A DNA stretch of 64,000 nucleotides from Xanthobacteraceae bacterium. GTDB taxonomy: Bacteria; Pseudomonadota; Alphaproteobacteria; Rhizobiales; Xanthobacteraceae. Shown here piece after piece: positions 1-9,919 of the stretch (position 1 is its first letter; the number at the start of each line of letters is the position of its first letter). The notes under the pieces were generated by a model that did not search any database, was not told the origin of the DNA, and saw only the letters and a list, made by a program, of their open reading frames with translations. The stretch spans positions 1-64,000 of the forward strand of contig JARBUD010000013.1 of NCBI GenBank assembly GCA_029239875.1, given 5' to 3'. Made by a program: the position numbers and the translations under genes.

Positions 1-1
1 G

Positions 2-1438
<1,437 letters not shown>

Positions 1439-1471
1439 TCGAAGTCCGACCGCCCCTGCGGTCCTTCGTGC

Positions 1472-1497
1472 CGAAGCCGGGTAGACCCGGCTTCGGT
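1472..1497 (+). terminator. Perfect hairpin downstream of groEL
   Basis: CCGAAGCCGGG-taga-CCCGGCTTCGG, 11-bp stem; no U-tract directly after. Confidence 0.45.
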
Positions 1498-1547
1498 GGC
1501 GGCATGGACTTCTGATCGAAGTCCGACCGTCTCTGAATTGCGGAAGG

Positions 1548-1577
1548 GCGCGGCGAGAGCCGCGCCTTTTCTTTTGG
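1548..1577 (+). terminator. Intrinsic terminator downstream of groEL
   Basis: GGCGCGGC-gaga-GCCGCGCC followed by TTTTCTTTT. Confidence 0.8.
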
Positions 1578-1586
1578 GGCTCTTAA

Positions 1587-1722
1587 CCGACCATCCTTCG
1601 AGGCTCGCTGCACTCGCACCTCAGGATGACGGCGTACGGTATGGGAGCGCGGAGCCCTGTTGCCCGCAACTCCCGACAACGTCATCCTGAGGTGCCCGGC
1701 GCAGCCGGGCCTCGAAGGAGGC
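1587..1722. repeat. Dispersed palindromic repeat family A, two inverted copies
   Basis: CCATCCTTCGAGG...CACCTCAGGATGACG and GTCATCCTGAGGTGC...GCCTCGAAGGAGG; same core recurs near 2.1, 31.0 and 57.0 kb. Confidence 0.85.
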
Positions 1723-1738
1723 ACGTCCGGGAGCGATC

Positions 1739-2050
1739 ATGGGCGCTTTCGTCTACATGCTCCGCTGTGCCGACGGCTCCTACTACGTCGGTTCGGCCAC
1801 CGGCCAGACGCTCGATAAGCGCATCGCCGAGCATCAGAGCGGAGCGTTTCCCGGCTACACCTTCAAGCGTCGTCCGGTGACGCTCGTTTGGTCTGACTAT
1901 TTCGAGCGCGTCACGGACGCCATCGCCGCCGAACAGCAGTTGAAGGGATGGAGCCGCGCCAAGAAGGAAGCTTTGGCACGCGGCGAATGGAGCGCGGTGA
2001 GTTCTCACGCGCGACGCCCCTCGGCGCGGCGGAAGACGGCGGAGGAATGA
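1739..2050 (+). CDS. GIY-YIG nuclease family protein (YhbQ/UPF0213-like)
   Basis: MGAFVYMLRCADGSYYVGSATGQTLDKRIAEHQSGAFPGYTFKRRPVTLVWSDYFE...; the GIY-YIG variant 'VYMLRC...YYVGS' is typical. Confidence 0.88.
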   Translation: MGAFVYMLRCADGSYYVGSATGQTLDKRIAEHQSGAFPGYTFKRRPVTLVWSDYFERVTDAIAAEQQLKGWSRAKKEALARGEWSAVSSHARRPSARRKTAEE

Positions 2051-2091
2051 ACTCCCAGGAGACCGTCATCCAGACGGTTCGACTCTCCGCA

Positions 2092-2202
2092 CCGTCATCC
2101 TGAGGTGCGAGCGCAGCGAGCCTCGAAGGATGGTCGGCACCGTGCACCCGGACGGCCTCCTTCGAGGCCCGGCTTTCGCCGGGCACCTCAGGATGACGGT
2201 GC
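2092..2202. repeat. Dispersed palindromic repeat family A, two inverted copies with spacer
   Basis: CGTCATCCTGAGGTGCGAGCGCAGCGAGCCTCGAAGGATGG - spacer with GTGCACCCGGACGG - CTCCTTCGAGGCCCGGC...GGGCACCTCAGGATGACGG. Confidence 0.88.
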
Positions 2203-2263
2203 TTCGTGAGAATGCCTGATGCGAGCCAAGCTCGCATCTCGCTTCAAAAACCCGCCCTAAGCC

Positions 2264-2926
2264 TCAGAAACGACTCGAGGCCCAGCGCACGATCTCGATG
2301 AACACCTGGTCCGAGGCGGCGTCCAGCGCCTGGGTGGCCTCGGGGCCGCCGGTCGAGGCGGCGGGGGCGCTCGCCTTGAACACCTGCGCCGCGGCGATGC
2401 GGCCCGAGGTGGCGCCGACGATCTTCGCGGAGACCTCGACCACCGCCATCGGCCCGCCGTCGGAGGTCTGCAGGCCGAAGCTGCGCAGGTCGGTCAGCAG
2501 CGTGTAGTCGGCGGTGAGCCCGTCGCCCGCGCGCCCCACCGAGCGGGCGCGGTTGCCGTTCTCGAAGGCTTCGATCAGCCGCGCCTGGAACAGCGCCGGC
2601 AGCCGGTCGCTCCACTGCGCGCCACTCAGATAGGTGATCTGGCCGGGCACCGGCTCCACCACGATGCGGTTGGTGTCGAGCACCGCCAGCGCCGTCGGCG
2701 GGCCGACGACGAGCAGCCCCGCCCCGCGCCGCGGCGCGCTGAAATCCGTGGGCGCGGTCAGGTCGAAGGTCGGCACCGCCTTGTCGCCGCCCGCAAGGAT
2801 CGCGCCGCAGCCGCCCAGCGTCAGGGCGACGCCGAGGGCTCCCGCGCAACCGGCCAGCCTGCGGCCGAGCCCGCGACCTCTCTTCTCGAAATCCACGCGA
2901 ACGCCCCTGCCCCCGAAACTTCCCCG
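2264..2926 (-). CDS. ABC-type transport auxiliary lipoprotein (Mla/PqiC-like)
   Basis: Lipobox-like ALTLGGCGAIL, periplasmic domain ending EIVRWASSRF; directly downstream of mlaD-like gene; start codon uncertain. Confidence 0.7.
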   Translation of the reverse strand, partial: RGSFGGRGVRVDFEKRGRGLGRRLAGCAGALGVALTLGGCGAILAGGDKAVPTFDLTAPTDFSAPRRGAGLLVVGPPTALAVLDTNRIVVEPVPGQITYLSGAQWSDRLPALFQARLIEAFENGNRARSVGRAGDGLTADYTLLTDLRSFGLQTSDGGPMAVVEVSAKIVGATSGRIAAAQVFKASAPAASTGGPEATQALDAASDQVFIEIVRWASSRF

Positions 2927-2936
2927 GATCCCCATC

Positions 2937-3983
2937 CTAGCGTCCACTGTAATTGGGAATATTGGACCCGCCAAAAAGGAACTGGCGCGGGTTGCGTTCG
3001 AAATTGCGGAACACGCGGTCGATCTCCGCCAGCGTCTTGCGCCCGTCCGCCGCCAGCGCCTCGTACTGGCGCAGGCCCGGACCGGTGAACTGGTTCAGGT
3101 TGGTGGAAAGCTCGGCGGTGCGCTTGTCGAGATTGACCGCCAGCTTGCGGATCTCGGTCGCCGCGCTGCTGATCTCGTTGAACATGCCCTTGCCTTCCTC
3201 GCTCGTGGTCATGGCGTTCACGTTGTCGAGGATGGTGTTGAACTTGTTGGCCATGCCGTCGAGCTGCGCGGTGAAGCGGTTGATGTCGTCCACCGTGTCG
3301 CCGACCTTGTTCGGATCGAAGGAGGTGATGACCTTGTCGAGATTGTCGGCGAGCGTGCTGATTCGGTTCGCCGCGCCGCCGACCTGCTTCAGGAAGGAGT
3401 CGATGTTCTGGGCGTTGTCGCCCAGCGCCTTGCTGAACTTGTCGACGTTGTCGATCACCGAGGCGATCTTGGCGTCGTTGGCGCGCAGGAGGTCGTCGAC
3501 GCGGGTGGCGATGTCGTCGACCCGCCCCAGCACCTCGCGCGCCGAGCGCATCAGGTCCTGCACCGCCGAGGTGTTGGCGTCGATGCGCGGCAGCTGGCCT
3601 TCCGGCGGGGGCGGCAGCGGCGCCGCGTCGGTCGAGCCGCCGACGAGGCCGATCGAGGACAGGCCGGTCAGCAGCGTCGAATCGAGGTTGGCGCGCGTGT
3701 CGGACTTCACCGGCGTGTTCGGCTGCACCGCGATGGTGGCGACGACCCTGCGCGGGTCCTGCGCGTCGAGCCGCAGGCCCGTCACCTCGCCGACCGGGAT
3801 GCCGTTGAAGGTCACCGCCGAGCCGGTCTGCAGCCCGCTCACCACGCCGCTGAACACGACGTCATAGGCGGTGCGCGGCCCGCGATTGTTCAGTCCGGTG
3901 AACCACCAGACGAAGAGGAAGCCGGCGGCGACCACGGCGAGGGTGAACAGGCCGATGATGGTGTAGTTGGCGCGCGTCTCCAT
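2937..3983 (-). CDS. MlaD family (MCE domain) lipid transport protein
   Basis: METRANYTIIGLFTLAVVAAGFLFVWWFTG...VSGLQTGSAVTFNGIPVGEVTGLRLD MCE signature followed by coiled coil. Confidence 0.92.
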   Translation of the reverse strand: METRANYTIIGLFTLAVVAAGFLFVWWFTGLNNRGPRTAYDVVFSGVVSGLQTGSAVTFNGIPVGEVTGLRLDAQDPRRVVATIAVQPNTPVKSDTRANLDSTLLTGLSSIGLVGGSTDAAPLPPPPEGQLPRIDANTSAVQDLMRSAREVLGRVDDIATRVDDLLRANDAKIASVIDNVDKFSKALGDNAQNIDSFLKQVGGAANRISTLADNLDKVITSFDPNKVGDTVDDINRFTAQLDGMANKFNTILDNVNAMTTSEEGKGMFNEISSAATEIRKLAVNLDKRTAELSTNLNQFTGPGLRQYEALAADGRKTLAEIDRVFRNFERNPRQFLFGGSNIPNYSGR

Positions 3984-3992
3984 AACCCTGCC

Positions 3993-4820
3993 TCAGCGCT
4001 CCCCGTCCTGCCCGAAGCCGGCGGCGCGCGCCCGCTTGCCGTGGAAATAGGCGGAAACCCAGGGATGATCCGACGCCAGCATGGTCTCGATAGGCCCGAC
4101 TGCGATTACCTTGCCCTCCGCCAGCGCCGCGATGCGGTCGCAGACCGTGTGAAGGCTGTCCAGATCGTGGGTTACCATGAATACGGTGAGCCCCAAAGTC
4201 TGCTGGAGGGTGGCGATCAGGTCGTCGAATTCGCCGGCGCCGATGGGGTCCAGGCCCGATGTCGGCTCGTCCAAGAACAGGATTTCCGGGTCGAGCGCGA
4301 GCGCGCGCGCGAGCGCCACGCGCTTGATCATGCCGCCGGAAAGCTCGGACGGCGCCTTCTCCGCCGTCTCCGGCGGCAGGCCGACCATCTCCAGCTTGGC
4401 GACGACGAGTTCGTCCATCAGCCGCGGCGACAGGTCGAGATATTCGCGCATCGGGAACTGGATGTTCTGCCGCACGCTCAGCGAGGAGAACAGCGCGCCC
4501 TGCTGGAACAGCACGCCCCAGCGCTGCTCGAGCTGGCGCCGCCCGTTGTAGCTCAGCGTGTCGAGGTCCTCGCCGAACACCTCGACCGTGCCGGAGCGCT
4601 TCGGCACCAGCCCGAGTATGGTGCGGGTGAGCACCGACTTGCCGCCGCCCGAGGCGCCGACGAAGCCGAGGATCTCGCCGCGCATCACGTCGAGCGACAG
4701 GCCCTTGAGCACGGTGCGCTCGCCGAAGCCGACCACGAGGTCGCGCACGCGGATGATCGGCTCGCCCGGCGCGATCGCGCGGGGCGCTCCGTCGGGCGCC
4801 GCCGCGCCGTCATGCCGCAT
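3993..4820 (-). CDS. ABC transporter ATP-binding protein (MlaF-like)
   Basis: Walker A GASGGGKS, LSGGM signature, DEPTSGLDP Walker B; likely start MRHDGAAAPDG; listed ORF is longer than the likely gene. Confidence 0.9.
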   Translation of the reverse strand: MRHDGAAAPDGAPRAIAPGEPIIRVRDLVVGFGERTVLKGLSLDVMRGEILGFVGASGGGKSVLTRTILGLVPKRSGTVEVFGEDLDTLSYNGRRQLEQRWGVLFQQGALFSSLSVRQNIQFPMREYLDLSPRLMDELVVAKLEMVGLPPETAEKAPSELSGGMIKRVALARALALDPEILFLDEPTSGLDPIGAGEFDDLIATLQQTLGLTVFMVTHDLDSLHTVCDRIAALAEGKVIAVGPIETMLASDHPWVSAYFHGKRARAAGFGQDGER

Positions 4821-4849
4821 CTGTTCGACGTCGGGATGCACCGGGCGCC

Positions 4850-6058
4850 TCACATGTCGATCGCGGCGAAGAACATGGCGAACAGGCCGTCCACCACGAT
4901 GACGAGGAAGATCGCCTTCACCACCGCGGCGGTGGTGTGGGCGCCCAGCGATTCGGCGCTGCCGCCGACCCGCATGCCCTCCATGCAGGCGATGAGGCCG
5001 ACGATGGCGGCCATGAACGGCGCCTTGATCATGCCGACCTCGAAGGTGTTGAGCGCGATCGCCTCCTGCAGGCGGTTGAGGAAGATCTCCGGCGAGATGC
5101 CGCCATAGAGCCAGGCCACCAGCCCGCCGCCGAACAGCGCGCACATGTTGCCGATGAAGGTGAGCAGCGGCACGGCGATGATCAGTGCGACGAGGCGCGG
5201 CAGCACCAGCACCTCGTTCGGGTCGAAACCCATGACGCGCAGCGCGTCGACTTCCTCGCGCATGCGCATCGAGCCGAGCTCGGCGGTGAAGGCGCTGCCC
5301 GAACGGCCGGCGACCATGATCGAGACGATGAGCACGCCGAGTTCGCGCAGGGTGAGGATGCCCACCATGTCGACGACATAGGTGGTCGCGCCGAACTTGC
5401 GGAAATGGAAGATGCCCTGCTGGGCGATGATGCAGCCGATGAGGAAGGTGATCAGCGCGATGATCGGCACCGCACGCAGCCCGGTGCGCTCCAGGTGGTA
5501 GATCATCGAGGTGCCGCGGAAGGTATGCGGACGCGCGATCACCCGCAGCAGCGCGGCGACCACCGCGCCGATGAAGGACAGGAAGACCAGGCTGTCCCGG
5601 CCGGTATTGACCACCGTCTGGCCGACGAGCTGGATGCCGCCCACCAGCGCGTTGACGTGGCGTCGGTGCGGCGGCAGCTGGTGGCTGCCCTTGACGATCT
5701 CGTCGAGCAGCGGGCGGAAGCGGCGCTCCAGCCCGACGATCTGGAAACGCACCCCGGCGGCATCGAGCTCGCGGATCAGCCGGTCGACCATCACCGCGCC
5801 GACCGTGTCGAAGCCGCGCACGCCCGAGAGGTCGAGCCGGGCGGTCTCCGAGGCGCCGGCCTTGAGCTCGGCGAGCGCCGTCTCGACGCCGCCTTCCAGC
5901 GCCCTGCCCTGCCCTGCGACCCAGCGGCCATTGCCCACGAACACGAGTTCGCGGCCATGCCGGGCGGTGGCCAGAAGCGGTGCCTCAGCGGCTCCCAAGA
6001 TCGGCTCTCCTCGTGGGTGGCGACCCATGCCGGACGACCGTCGCCCGGCTCGCGCCAT
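4850..6058 (-). CDS. MlaE family ABC permease with N-terminal STAS-like domain
   Basis: STAS-like N-terminus (LDLSGVRGFDTVGAVMVDRLI) followed by MlaE permease (REEVDALRVMGFDPNEVLVLPRLVAL). Confidence 0.9.
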   Translation of the reverse strand: MARAGRRSSGMGRHPRGEPILGAAEAPLLATARHGRELVFVGNGRWVAGQGRALEGGVETALAELKAGASETARLDLSGVRGFDTVGAVMVDRLIRELDAAGVRFQIVGLERRFRPLLDEIVKGSHQLPPHRRHVNALVGGIQLVGQTVVNTGRDSLVFLSFIGAVVAALLRVIARPHTFRGTSMIYHLERTGLRAVPIIALITFLIGCIIAQQGIFHFRKFGATTYVVDMVGILTLRELGVLIVSIMVAGRSGSAFTAELGSMRMREEVDALRVMGFDPNEVLVLPRLVALIIAVPLLTFIGNMCALFGGGLVAWLYGGISPEIFLNRLQEAIALNTFEVGMIKAPFMAAIVGLIACMEGMRVGGSAESLGAHTTAAVVKAIFLVIVVDGLFAMFFAAIDM

Positions 6059-6230
6059 TCGCCAGATTCCCCATGAGTTTCTTAGCCGTAGGCCCGGAGG
6101 CCGTCGAGGCGTCCATCCTCATATTCGGTTTCATATTGGAAATACGACACTTAATCGCCATGACTGTGCCTTCGGAGCGACGCCATCGCCGTGCTGCGGC
6201 GCATTATGCTCATCCAACGGCCACTGATTC

Positions 6231-7238
6231 GTGACCGACGCCCCTGCTCATGTCGGTGCCATGGCCCAGCTCATCGTCACGCCGGAACGCTTTCCCATCC
6301 GCGGCAGCTTCACCATCGCCCGCGGCTCGAAGAGCGAGGCCGCCGTGGTCCTGGTGGAGCTTCACGACGGCGGCTTCATCGGCCGCGGCGAATGCGTTCC
6401 CTATGCGCGCTACGACGAGAGCGTGGAGGACGTGGCGGCGGCGCTGATCGCCCTCGCCGCCCCCGTCGCCGCCGGCATGGGGCGCGAGAAGCTGGCCTCG
6501 CTGCTGCCGCCCGGCGCGGCGCGCAACGCCATCGACTGCGCCTTCTGGGACCTCGAGGCCAAGCGCACGGGCAAGCCGGCCTATGAACTGGCCGGGCTGC
6601 CGGCGCCGCAGCCGGCCGTCACCGCCTTCACCATCAGCCTCGACACGCCGGAAGCCATGGCCGAGGCGGCCCGCGCCTCCGGCCACGAACTGCTCAAGCT
6701 GAAGCTCGGCATGGACAGCGATCCCCAGCGCATCGCCGCGGTGCGCACCGCGGTGCCCGGCACGCGCCTCATCGTCGATGCCAATGAGGGCTGGACGGCC
6801 GCGAACCTCGCGGAAAACCTCGCCGCCTGCGCCGATGCCGGCATCGAGTTGGTCGAGCAGCCGCTGCCGGCAGCCGAGGACGCGCTCCTCGCCTATACCG
6901 CGCGGCCGGTGCCGGTCTGCGCCGACGAGAGCGCGCACGGGCTCGACAGCCTGCCGCAGCTCGTCGGCCGCTACGACGCGCTGAACATCAAGCTCGACAA
7001 GACCGGCGGCCTGACCGAGGCGCTGGCGCTCGCCCGCGCAGCGCGTGCCGCCGGGCTCGACATCATGGTCGGCTGCATGGTGGCGACCTCGCTCGCCATG
7101 GCGCCGGCCATGCTGCTCGCCCCCCTCGCCCGCTTCGTCGACCTCGACGGCCCGCTGCTGCTGGCGCGGGACCGCGAGCCGTCGCTGCGCTACGAGGGCA
7201 GCGTGGTCTATCCGCCCGAGCCGGCGCTCTGGGGCTGA
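6231..7238 (+). CDS. Dipeptide epimerase (enolase superfamily, L-Ala-D/L-Glu epimerase-like)
   Basis: RGSFTIARGSKSEAAVVLVEL, LKLKLG, DANEGW, VEQPLP, NIKLDKTGG enolase-superfamily motifs. Confidence 0.88.
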   Translation: MTDAPAHVGAMAQLIVTPERFPIRGSFTIARGSKSEAAVVLVELHDGGFIGRGECVPYARYDESVEDVAAALIALAAPVAAGMGREKLASLLPPGAARNAIDCAFWDLEAKRTGKPAYELAGLPAPQPAVTAFTISLDTPEAMAEAARASGHELLKLKLGMDSDPQRIAAVRTAVPGTRLIVDANEGWTAANLAENLAACADAGIELVEQPLPAAEDALLAYTARPVPVCADESAHGLDSLPQLVGRYDALNIKLDKTGGLTEALALARAARAAGLDIMVGCMVATSLAMAPAMLLAPLARFVDLDGPLLLARDREPSLRYEGSVVYPPEPALWG

Positions 7239-8407
7239 GCCGTCCGCATCAGCCCGGCGACCACCGCGAGCACGGCGCCGGCCCCGGCCAGCGCGGCCGA
7301 GGCGAGGAAGGAAAGCGCGCCGAAGGCCTGCCACAGCGGCCCGGCGGCGAGCGTCGCCGCCGTCATGGCGATGGCGGTCGCCCAGGCGGCCATCGCCTGC
7401 ACGCTCGCGCCTTTGCCCGCCGGCGCATGGCGGGCGACGAGCTCGACCGTGCCGAGATAGGTGCAGCCGAAGGTCGCCGCGTGCAGCGGCTGCAATGCGA
7501 GGAGCAGCAGCGGCGGCGGGTCGAACGCCATCGCCCCGAAGCGCAGCAGGCCGGCGAGGCCGCCGAGCAGCAGCAGCCTTTCCGCACCGAGCCGCCGCGT
7601 CACCCGCGTGCCGGAATGGAACAGCACCACCTCGGCGATGACGCCGAGCGCCCAGAGCAGGCCGATCACCGTGTCCGACAATCCTTCGCCGTGCCAGCGG
7701 ATGGAAGCGAAGGCGTAGAGCACGGCATGCGAGGCCTGGATCAGCGCCGCCGCGCCGATGCCGACCAGCAGGACCGGCGGGCATCCGGCAAAGGCTCGGC
7801 CGGCAAGACCGCCCCGCGGCGTCTGCCTCTCCGCCCGCGCCGCCGGCTTCGCCTCGTCCAGCAGCAGCGCGGCAGCGGCCGCACCCACGCTGCCGACGAC
7901 GATGAGCCAGATCACCGTGTCGTGCGGCAGCGCGGCGAAGAAGGTCCCGCCGAGCAGCAGCCCGGCCAGCAGATTGCCGCCGATGAAGGAGAGCGAGCCC
8001 CACAGCCGCACCCGCCCGTAATCGAGCACGCCTTCGGCCCGCCGCGCCACGGCATAGGCGTCGAGCACCGGCAGGCTCGGCTGCCAGAAGCTGGCGGCGA
8101 GCCCCAGCCCGACGAGGATCAGCAGAGCGCTCGGCGCCAGGGCGATGCCGGCAAAGCAAAGCGCGGTCATCAGCGCGTAGAGCACGAGCGTGGCGCGCGG
8201 CCGCCCGCTGCGATCGGCGAGGATGCCGCCGAGCGGCGTGGTGAACAGACGCACCGACATGGGCAGGGCCAGCGCGAAGGCGATCAGCGCCGGGTCGAAG
8301 CCACGACCGGCGAGCCAGACCGGGAAGAACGGCATGTAGACGCCGATGCCGAAGAACAGCCCGGCATAGACGGCGGCGATGGCATGGCGGGGGGCGAGGA
8401 TGGGCAC
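7208..8407 (-). CDS. MFS transporter (3-phenylpropionate transporter HcaT-like family)
   Basis: VPILAPRHAIAAVYAGLFFGIGVYMPFFPVWLAGRG...GVIAEVVLFHSG; probable GTG start at 8407, listed ORF extends further upstream. Confidence 0.8.
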   Translation of the reverse strand: MPILAPRHAIAAVYAGLFFGIGVYMPFFPVWLAGRGFDPALIAFALALPMSVRLFTTPLGGILADRSGRPRATLVLYALMTALCFAGIALAPSALLILVGLGLAASFWQPSLPVLDAYAVARRAEGVLDYGRVRLWGSLSFIGGNLLAGLLLGGTFFAALPHDTVIWLIVVGSVGAAAAALLLDEAKPAARAERQTPRGGLAGRAFAGCPPVLLVGIGAAALIQASHAVLYAFASIRWHGEGLSDTVIGLLWALGVIAEVVLFHSGTRVTRRLGAERLLLLGGLAGLLRFGAMAFDPPPLLLLALQPLHAATFGCTYLGTVELVARHAPAGKGASVQAMAAWATAIAMTAATLAAGPLWQAFGALSFLASAALAGAGAVLAVVAGLMRTAQPQSAGSGG

Positions 8408-8481
8408 GAGTGGACTCGCGGATGATCGCGGCCTCGATAGCAGCCGGCCGACGACCTTGCGAGCGCGGATTGCGCCGATCC

Positions 8482-8588
8482 TGTCACCGGTGACGTCGCC
8501 ACCGTCGGGCGGATGCCACCCGTGGCGCCAAATGCCACCGGTGGCGTCGAAAATGTCACCTTTTACGTCACTGGTGACAGATGGTGAC
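8482..8588. repeat. Cluster of phased GTCACC/GCCACC palindromic motifs (family D)
   Basis: GTCACCGGTGAC, GCCACCCGTGGC, GCCACCGGTGGC and GTCACTGGTGAC in 107 bp; partial homologue at 29616-29705. Confidence 0.75.
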
Positions 8589-9395
8589 TCACCACCAGGC
8601 GTGGAAGTGGTGCACCGGCCCGTGGCCGTGGCCGATCTCCAGCTCCTCCGAGCGGGCGAGCGCGCGGGTGAGGTAGTCCTTCGCCGCCTCGACCGCCGGG
8701 CGCAGCGCCATCCCCTTGGCGAGGCCGGCGGCGATGGCGGAGGAGAGCGTGCAGCCGGTGCCGTGGGTGTTGCGGGTGACCACGCGCTGCGCACTGAGCT
8801 CCAGGAAGCCGTCCTCGTCGAGCAGCACGTCGATGCTGTCCGGCCCCTCGCCGTGCCCACCCTTGATCAGCACCGCGCGCGGCCCCAGCACCTTGAGCCG
8901 CTCGGCCTGCCAGCGCACCTGATCGAGGTCCTGCGCCGGCTGCTCGTCGAGCAGCGCCGCCGCCTCGGGCAGGTTCGGGGTGATGAGGAACGCGCGGGGA
9001 AGCAGCAGCGAACGCAGCGATTCCACCGCTTCCGGCACCAGCAGCCGGTCGCCGGAGGCGGCGATCATCACCGGATCGAGCACGACGGTCGACTGGCCGT
9101 GGTCGTCGAGCCCCTTCGCCACGGCCTCGATGGCCTCGGGACGCGAGAGCATGCCGATCTTTACCGCGTCGACCGCGAGATCGGAGAACACGGCGTCGAT
9201 CTGCGCGGTGATGAAGGCCGCCGGCACGTCGTGGATGCCGGTGACGCCGCGCGTGTTCTGGGCGGTGAGCGCTGTGATGACGCTGGCGCCGTAGACGCCG
9301 AGCGCCGAGAAGGTCTTCAGGTCCGCCTGGATGCCGGCGCCGCCGCCCGAATCCGAGCCCGCGATGGTGACCGCGATTGGTGTGGAACCGCCCAT
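8589..9395 (-). CDS. thiD: Bifunctional hydroxymethylpyrimidine kinase/phosphomethylpyrimidine kinase
   Basis: [48 protein letters not shown]...[17 protein letters not shown]; start set at 9395 because a riboswitch lies upstream. Confidence 0.95.
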   Translation of the reverse strand: MGGSTPIAVTIAGSDSGGGAGIQADLKTFSALGVYGASVITALTAQNTRGVTGIHDVPAAFITAQIDAVFSDLAVDAVKIGMLSRPEAIEAVAKGLDDHGQSTVVLDPVMIAASGDRLLVPEAVESLRSLLLPRAFLITPNLPEAAALLDEQPAQDLDQVRWQAERLKVLGPRAVLIKGGHGEGPDSIDVLLDEDGFLELSAQRVVTRNTHGTGCTLSSAIAAGLAKGMALRPAVEAAKDYLTRALARSEELEIGHGHGPVHHFHAWW

Positions 9396-9457
9396 GACTA
9401 CGCCTCCTCGCCGGTTCGGGATGGAGGCGTCGCCGGCACGGAAGTCCCGCCGCGGGC

Positions 9458-9550
9458 GTGCGCGATCCGTTCCCTCCGCCGGCATGACCCGGATCAGGTT
9501 CGTGGGTTGGCTCACCGCCTCTCAGCCCATAAGGGCACCCCAACGCGATC
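9458..9550 (-). ncRNA. TPP riboswitch (THI element)
   Basis: Minus strand: TTGGGGTGCCCTTATGGGCTGAGAGGCGGTGAGCCAACCCACGAACCTGATCCGGGTCATGCCGGCGGAGGGAACG; conserved CTGAGAGG, ACCTGATC and GCCGGCGGAGGGAA. Confidence 0.95.
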
Positions 9551-9678
9551 GTTTCCGCGAGATAGGCGAAGCCGCCGTACCTTGCAAGCGTGACGCGCGG
9601 AGCGCTGGCGAAGGGGTTGCGCGCGCCTGCGGCTTCTGATCCTTATCGGCCTCCCGACAAGCAGCCGGAACGCCCGAG

Positions 9679-9915
9679 ATGGTCCCCTTCTTCATGCAGA
9701 TCAAATGTCACCTCGGCCGCTCCTACGAGGTGGCGAACGCCATCGCCGACGCCGAGATCGCCTCGGAGATCTACTCGACCGCCGGCGAGTTCGACCTGCT
9801 GGTGAAGTTCTACGTGCCTGATGACGCCGACATCGGCCATTTCGTCAACGAGAAGGTGCAGCTCTTCCCGGGCATCCAGGACACCCGCACCATCATCACC
9901 TTCAAGGCCTTCTGA
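9679..9915 (+). CDS. Stand-alone Lrp/AsnC ligand-binding (RAM) domain protein
   Basis: MVPFFMQIKCHLGRSYEVANAIADAEIASEIYSTAGEFDLLVKFYVPDDADIGHFVNEKVQLFPGIQDTRTIITFKAF; no HTH. Confidence 0.85.
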   Translation: MVPFFMQIKCHLGRSYEVANAIADAEIASEIYSTAGEFDLLVKFYVPDDADIGHFVNEKVQLFPGIQDTRTIITFKAF

Positions 9916-9919
9916 AGCC

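Noticed and set aside
2634-5108. 824-aa plus-strand ORF
   Set aside because: Antisense shadow of the mlaD/mlaF-type genes; Arg/His/Asp-rich, no recognisable domain, typical high-GC artefact
6210-8159. 649-aa minus-strand ORF
   Set aside because: Overlaps the epimerase and MFS genes in the wrong frame; composition is frame-shadow (RRAR/AGRR-rich)
8589-9515. Longer ThiD start at 9515
   Set aside because: Would translate the TPP riboswitch aptamer; ATG at 9395 fits the family N-terminus
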